Origin: Jimgerdemannia flammicorona
Lineage: Eukaryota > Mucoromycota > Endogonomycetes > Endogonales > Endogonaceae
Assembly: GCA_003990745.1 (NCBI GenBank)
Contig: RBNI01006140.1
Location: 1 to 11,683 of the forward strand
Direction of reading: 5' to 3'
DNA: 11,683 nt
Shown: positions 7,616 through 11,683 of the stretch, piece after piece
Layout of the letters: every line of letters starts with the position of its first letter
How positions within the stretch are numbered: position 1 is the first letter of the stretch
The notes under the pieces: model-generated
Database searches by the model: none
What the model saw: only the letters and a program-made list of their open reading frames with translations
Told to the model about the DNA's origin: nothing
Made by a program: the position numbers and the translations under genes

Positions 7616-9178
7616 TTACAACGTGCTAGGATCGGTTGTATCAGTATCGATATCCTTGAGGTCGCGAAAGTATTCCATAACAGGATGACGTTCATGAGAG
7701 AAGAGCCAGTGTTCCTTATTGAGGACACTGTTGATCTTCCCGATACCACCGTGTTTTTTAAGAATTTGGAGATATGGGTTGACGTTGTACCGGTCGTGGC
7801 AGCCATTGGTCCCGGAGACAATTTGGAGCAGATATTTGAGAGTTATTTTTCTAATATTCTCATCGGCATCATCAAGCTTGTTGCAGAGGTTTGTGATGAT
7901 TGCGGTGGACTGCGTATTGTTTCCAAGGCAGGTCCTACCGAGTTGGTCGCATAGAGAGCACGGTACATCGCCAAAGCATTTTTTGTTGCTGTTCTTGCAC
8001 CAAACACAAGCCTTTCCCGGAGATGCTCTTTTCTCCTTCTTGTCGGTGGTGTGGAGTCGACAACGCTTCTTCCTTTTCTTGCAGTCGGGACACTTGCTGC
8101 ATGGTACAAGATTCGTAGAGGCGATAGATGTGCTGAATAATTGCGGCGTGTCACTTGCAGAGGATTGAGTCACGAAGGAAGGTTGTTCAGCGGATGCATG
8201 AAGCCTTCTAGACAGCAGGTTATGCGTGACCTCGACGCCTTCAAGTACAATGGAATAAGCTTGGGAAATGACGCCGGGTGGCAGGCTGGGGTCGGGCTCC
8301 GACTTTTGAGGACTTTCGTCATTGCGTTTGTGAAAGGGGATTTTGTACACAATGTCCATGCCGGTGTCACCTTCATCGAATCGGACAGTGGCATTGATAT
8401 TGGGTTTGGGATGGTCTTGGAAATTATAGACGGCAACTTTCTCGAGGAACCCGTTCAATCCACCGCCATCTTCGGCATCTTTGTCGCTGTCGCGCCGATT
8501 GCCGGACAGAGGAGTTGTGTCGGTGTCCAAATCGAGGTGCCTCTGGAGGATATTGCTGTAGCCGCCATATTCTCCATCACATTCTCTGGGCGCGATATTA
8601 AGGTCGAAATTACTGCCGTTGTGATATAGGGGAATGTCCACAATGTCGATATCCGAGCTGAAGTTAGTTTCGGTGGCATTTTCATCGCGCGTGTCGGGGA
8701 TTTGACTATAGTCGATGAACTCCGCGAAGTCTTCGATAGTGTGTGTGCTGCTGTCGTTGGGTTTCTCGGACAGATTTTCTTCGGCCAGGATGTTGGAGTT
8801 ATATGCGCTCAAAAAGCCTTCATCATTTTCCTCAGTGTTAATGTTTTTTATGTTTAGATTTCCTCCGGCGACTTGTAAATTGTTGAAACCTCCTTGATCG
8901 GTTGCGTTGGGAAAATTGCTAAAATCGGTTAGTAGGTCAAGATTGCCTTGGATGTTTGATCCTAGCAAGTCTTGAAATTTGAGGTTGTTCATGCTGGTGG
9001 AGGGGCGTCTATCATCCATGAAGTCGGGGAACGAACTTGATTCGAGGTGTGTTTGGAAGTCGTCGTGAATGAGCGCCTTAGATTTGGACAAGTGCAGATG
9101 CGTTGGAATTGGGGGGCATGTTTTTGAATAAGCAGTGGAGTATGCGCCGGAGGCTTTTATGTATGCATGCCCTCTCAT
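7616..9178 (-). CDS. Zn(II)2Cys6 fungal-type transcription factor (intact copy B)
   Basis: A 520-codon frame runs from the ATG at 9176-9178; the frame is open slightly further up but only from TTG. A second ATG (9017-9019, residue 54) would give 467 codons, but homology of the + strand fragment extends upstream of it, favouring the longer form. Residues 391-417 match C-x2-C-x6-C-x5-C-x2-C-x6-C exactly, with the usual Pro before the fourth Cys. This is the binuclear zinc cluster that binds DNA in fungal regulators. Just before it, residues 360-373 give C-x2-C-x2-C-x6-C with a very basic KKRKKR run, so C-x2-C-x6-C occurs three times in a row; the run may also be a nuclear import signal. The N-terminal ~350 residues are Asp-, Ser- and Asn-rich and probably disordered, as in activation regions. 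The cluster lies in the C-terminal third, unlike the common N-terminal placement. A short helical tail follows it, with no recognisable fungal-TF middle-homology domain. Nuclear DNA binding is well supported; target genes are unknown. Confidence 0.85.
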   Translation of the reverse strand: MRGHAYIKASGAYSTAYSKTCPPIPTHLHLSKSKALIHDDFQTHLESSSFPDFMDDRRPSTSMNNLKFQDLLGSNIQGNLDLLTDFSNFPNATDQGGFNNLQVAGGNLNIKNINTEENDEGFLSAYNSNILAEENLSEKPNDSSTHTIEDFAEFIDYSQIPDTRDENATETNFSSDIDIVDIPLYHNGSNFDLNIAPRECDGEYGGYSNILQRHLDLDTDTTPLSGNRRDSDKDAEDGGGLNGFLEKVAVYNFQDHPKPNINATVRFDEGDTGMDIVYKIPFHKRNDESPQKSEPDPSLPPGVISQAYSIVLEGVEVTHNLLSRRLHASAEQPSFVTQSSASDTPQLFSTSIASTNLVPCSKCPDCKKRKKRCRLHTTDKKEKRASPGKACVWCKNSNKKCFGDVPCSLCDQLGRTCLGNNTQSTAIITNLCNKLDDADENIRKITLKYLLQIVSGTNGCHDRYNVNPYLQILKKHGGIGKINSVLNKEHWLFSHERHPVMEYFRDLKDIDTDTTDPSTL

Positions 9179-9238
9179 ATACGTCACACATGACAAGCCA
9201 TATTAGGACTGAGCAATGAGTTTCTTACGTAGCTGGCC

Positions 9239-9321
9239 CTCTCGATCGTGGCTCGGCAGTCAGTCCGCAATGGGCCTCTCGATCGTGGCTCTCGATCGTG
9301 GCTCGGCAGTCCGCAATGGGC
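9239..9321. repeat. Short tandem expansion upstream of the intact zinc-cluster gene
   Basis: Three units begin CTCTCGATCGTGG: 9239-9275 (full), 9276-9288 (only the 13-bp head) and 9289-9321 (full, lacking an internal 4-bp duplication). Copy A has a single version near 3991-4013. The repeat lies 60-145 bp upstream of the gene's first ATG, where it could change promoter spacing. Confidence 0.85.
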
Positions 9322-9335
9322 CGAAAACAGAGAAT

Positions 9336-9341
9336 CACGTG
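9336..9341. promoter_or_regulatory. CACGTG box upstream of the intact zinc-cluster gene
   Basis: ATCACGTG lies ~160 bp upstream of the first ATG and is shared with copy A (4047-4052), within an AGAATCACGTGCTTGTACCA block that is unchanged between copies. Confidence 0.4.
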
Positions 9342-9479
9342 CTTGTACCATCCGCAGAAAATAACTCGTTAATTAAAAAACCAACAATTCGAATAGAGAT
9401 TCCTTTATGCTGTTAGTCACCATTTGGCTATCTATGGTTAGGCCCGGATTTTTGCGCGTTTCAAAAACGGCACAGTAGC

Positions 9480-10128
9480 GGAGGCGAATAATAACAGTCA
9501 CCGTGGCTTGTCTGATAGACATGGCAGCGAGTCACGTGCCCGTGTCTGTGATATCCGTCCCCCCCCATGTGTCCAACATTATACCTCTGCACCTATGATA
9601 CACTGACGGCCATCTCATTGACCTCCGCCTCGCCTTCTCCAACTACCAGGACCGTCAACCAGGACCGTCTACTTGAGCCCGTTTGCAATCACCATCCACC
9701 TCCTCAGTGGAGTCGCCAAGAAATGGATCAAGGAATTCGCATTCAAGCGAAAAGAAACCAGTAGCGAGAAAAACACCGTATTCGAAATATCGACCTCTGC
9801 CCCAAACCCACTTCCAACCACAACCTTCCTCCCCTACCACTCTTTTTCGGGATTTCTCCTCGTTTCCCATTGCCACCACCAACTTCATTATTTCCAGCCT
9901 TCTTCTATGCCGCCATTTCGGAGACTCTGCCTTCCTCTATTTTTGTTACATCTCTCATGGCATACGGGTTCCACGGTGGACCCGTCGAGCTAGCGGTATA
10001 CCAGGGAAGCCGTTCTCGGTGAGCGCATCTTAAAATAAGATGAGCGGAAGTGGAGAGGGAGTGGTGATAGGACCGATCGTGGTGGGCGTGATGGGCGAGT
10101 TGGTCGCGATTGGGTGAAAAATATTGGG
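9480..10128. other. Spacer with low-complexity frames and a possible Gag-like remnant
   Basis: No confident gene. It includes a further CACGTG at 9533-9538 and a 13-bp tandem duplication at 9645-9670 (ACCAGGACCGTCA then ACCAGGACCGTCT). The + frame over 9673-9756 reads LLSGVAKKWIKEF, which loosely recalls the conserved Leu-Gly-Ala-Trp stretch of retrotransposon Gag. It has no ATG and is flanked by low-complexity sequence. The part 9800-9960 is pyrimidine-rich and 10035-10128 purine-rich. Confidence 0.4.
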
Positions 10129-10855
10129 TTATTTGGTAAGGTATTGCAGCAAGCTGGATGCAGCACGGTATTGCTGCCAGATAGGAAACATCAATGTAGC
10201 ATAAATGCTGTTAGAAAACACAGTATTTCCAGAAAGCGGGACCAGGGGTGCAGTGTAAGCGATGGTCCAATGAACAAATGCCGTTCATCTTACTACCCCA
10301 CACGTTCGATTTCATTGACCGACGTGAGCCATTCAGATGACATAAACGATTAGATGTTCCCGATACTCCCTCTACTCGAACGTATCAAAACAATCCTGAC
10401 ATCCCTACCACACTTCTCTGGCCCAGAGTTGTCATTATATCATCGAGATAGTTGTCCACAGGCAGGAGGCCGACTTGCCCCCATAGACATATTCATTACC
10501 TATCTATAAAGTAATATCAGTAGCTTGCAATTGTAACCGCCTCTTTTGCTCTTGTCGGTCCCTACGACATCGGAAGGATGTCACTGTGCACGCGCCTCGG
10601 AGAAAAGCAAAGGGCATTTGCACTTGCACTTTCTTCCCTAGCGGAATGGTTTGTTACCTGGTCGTCTTATTCGTTCACGTGAAGTGGCAAATACAGTTTC
10701 GACATCACCGTTCGGCATGACCGACAACTCCGGGCCATCCGTCGGATCCTTCCAAATCTGTTCCTGGCGTCTTGTCACACTATGGGTCGTTCTGACATAC
10801 CATCGTGGTGTTTGCGTTGACGCGGCCATGGTTTAGAGAGCGTTAAAATTTACCT
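10129..10855 (+). repeat. Left arm of a large foldback
   Basis: This arm is the diverged reverse complement of 10929-11676. Matching landmarks run in order along its whole length: CTGCCAG (10174-10180), CTGTTAGAAA, CCAGAAAGCGG (10229-10239), the 17-bp block at 10312-10328, AGTTGTCCACA, ATATCAGTAGCTTGCAATTG, CGGCATGACCGACA (10713-10726) and AAAATTTACC at its inner end. By eye, identity is roughly two thirds to three quarters with small indels. I see no conserved reading frame. Confidence 0.85.
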
Positions 10856-10928
10856 TTAGGTTCCAGCTAACATTACGCGGGCGATTTGTTATAATAAACA
10901 AGCATCGATTGGTTGTCGTCGAACACAT
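10856..10928. other. Spacer (loop) of the foldback
   Basis: These 73 bp between the arms do not match each other, apart from a tiny TGTT/AACA pairing near 10889-10902. No gene signal. Confidence 0.6.
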
Positions 10929-11683
10929 GGTAAATTTTTACAATGTCTCGGGAAAACTAAACTGTCTCCCCCAAACGCAAAAAGCGTGCACACGACGGGT
11001 CATCCAAGACGGAGATAAGAACAGAAAGAACTATTTTATGAAGGGAGAATATGCAGTTTGTTGGATCTATAAGTAGACATTTTACAAGCACCGTTTCAAG
11101 ACAGACCGCATTGTCGGTCATGCCGGACGACAAGGGTTTGCGGAACCGGTTTGCATGAACTGAGTGGACCGGAAATAGACAAAGCGTTCCATTCAAAAAG
11201 TGCCGGGGAGCGGAAGGCAGATGCAGACATCCCTTCGTTTTTCCGCTCGACTCGCGATATTCTCTTGGTTGATCGTGGGGACCGACGACAAAAAGACGTA
11301 GCTACAATTGCAAGCTACTGATATCACTTCGTCGATGGGCGATAAATATTTTCGACGGGAGCGGATGCCTCCCCCGTATGTGGACAACTTTCTTGCATGA
11401 GAATGGTGATGAGGATGTCGGTCAATTCATGCGTTCGAGAAGAGGGAGAATTACGAGGAAAGTCTTATCGTTTATATCGTCTGAATGACTCACGTCGGTC
11501 AATGAGTCCGAACGGATGAACAGTAAATAAACGATATTTGTTTATTGCACACGATCACTTACACTATACCCTCGGCTCCGCTTTCTGGATATGATGTGAT
11601 TTCTAACAGCTTATATGCCACACTAATGTTCCCTCCCTGGCAGCGATACCTCCCCAACATCGTACCATAAATCTTCAAAAAAA
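10929..11683 (-). repeat. Right arm of the large foldback, cut by the window edge
   Basis: Reverse-complement counterpart of 10129-10855. Homology is still visible at CTGGCAG (11637-11643) and the ATCGTACC stretch near 11660, so the true outer end is at or beyond the window edge. The last bases are a short A run. The - strand frames inside (such as 10957-11196) have no counterpart with the same reading in the left arm and are not supported as genes. Confidence 0.85.

Larger units (their letters stand above)
6676..9479. repeat. Duplicated ~2.8-kb unit, copy B
   Basis: Direct counterpart of 1504-4210. Unlike copy A, its left flank is of ordinary base composition. It holds the intact zinc-cluster gene, and its right end has an expanded short repeat (9239-9321) that is single-copy in copy A. 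Confidence 0.9.

Noticed and set aside
9179..9196. Six extra codons upstream of the zinc-cluster gene start
   Set aside because: They would begin at TTG, an unlikely eukaryotic start; the first ATG is at 9176-9178.
9683..10033. 116-codon + strand frame
   Set aside because: Its composition follows the pyrimidine-rich DNA (Ser, Pro, Thr, Phe), and no domain or conserved neighbour supports it.
11465..11540. Hammerhead-ribozyme-like fold: a 10-bp stem (TATCGTTTAT with ATAAACGATA) around ATGAGTCCGAACGGATGAAC
   Set aside because: The core does not match: the CUGANGA box is altered and the GAAA box reads GAAC. The stems are not preserved by compensating changes in the matching left foldback arm (10270-10355).
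1..11683. tRNA, rRNA and CRISPR signals
   Set aside because: No cloverleaf with a T-loop motif, no rRNA-like blocks and no regularly spaced repeats were found on either strand by eye.

Overview
The window looks like fungal nuclear DNA. The main evidence is a protein with an exact Zn(II)2Cys6 binuclear-cluster motif, a domain family known almost entirely from fungi. Other eukaryotic signs are a putative 82-nt GT-AG intron, long homopolymer tracts, several repeat families and no bacterial operon structure. I cannot name the species. The first ~1.5 kb is much more AT-rich than the rest, so either the genome is compositionally patchy or an AT-rich element or genome block was joined here.

Layout. 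(1) 1-1503 is AT-rich. It holds a poly-A start, a short tandem repeat, the broken 3' part of an intron-containing gene of unknown function (316-863) and a ~290-bp palindromic, MITE-like element (961-1251). (2) 1504-4210 is copy A of a ~2.7-kb duplicated unit. It carries a + strand fragment (132 codons) related to the N-terminal region of the zinc-cluster protein, facing a decayed full-length zinc-cluster gene on the - strand. (3) 4211-6675 is a unique spacer. Its one convincing gene is on the - strand and encodes a 177-residue protein with a textbook N-myristoylation start (MGNICS). (4) 6676-9479 is copy B of the unit. Here the - strand zinc-cluster gene is intact (520 codons from the first ATG) and the + strand fragment is frameshifted. 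(5) 9480-10128 has no confident gene. (6) 10129-11683 is a large diverged inverted repeat (foldback) with arms of ~730-750 bp around a ~73-bp spacer, running to the window edge.

How the parts relate. The duplicated unit has an internal convergent arrangement: an N-terminal fragment without the DNA-binding domain (+) and a full-length gene (-). After duplication, copy A lost the full-length frame but keeps a 352-codon ATG-started frame with the zinc cluster; copy B kept the full gene and lost the fragment. The two copies' proteins are identical over about 154 residues around the zinc cluster and differ at 16 positions in the rest of the 352-residue overlap, which suggests constraint on, or conversion of, the DNA-binding part. 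The fragment and truncated proteins could in principle modulate the full-length factor; that is inference only. Eight exact CACGTG sites, all outside the main genes, lie between 4047 and 10681.
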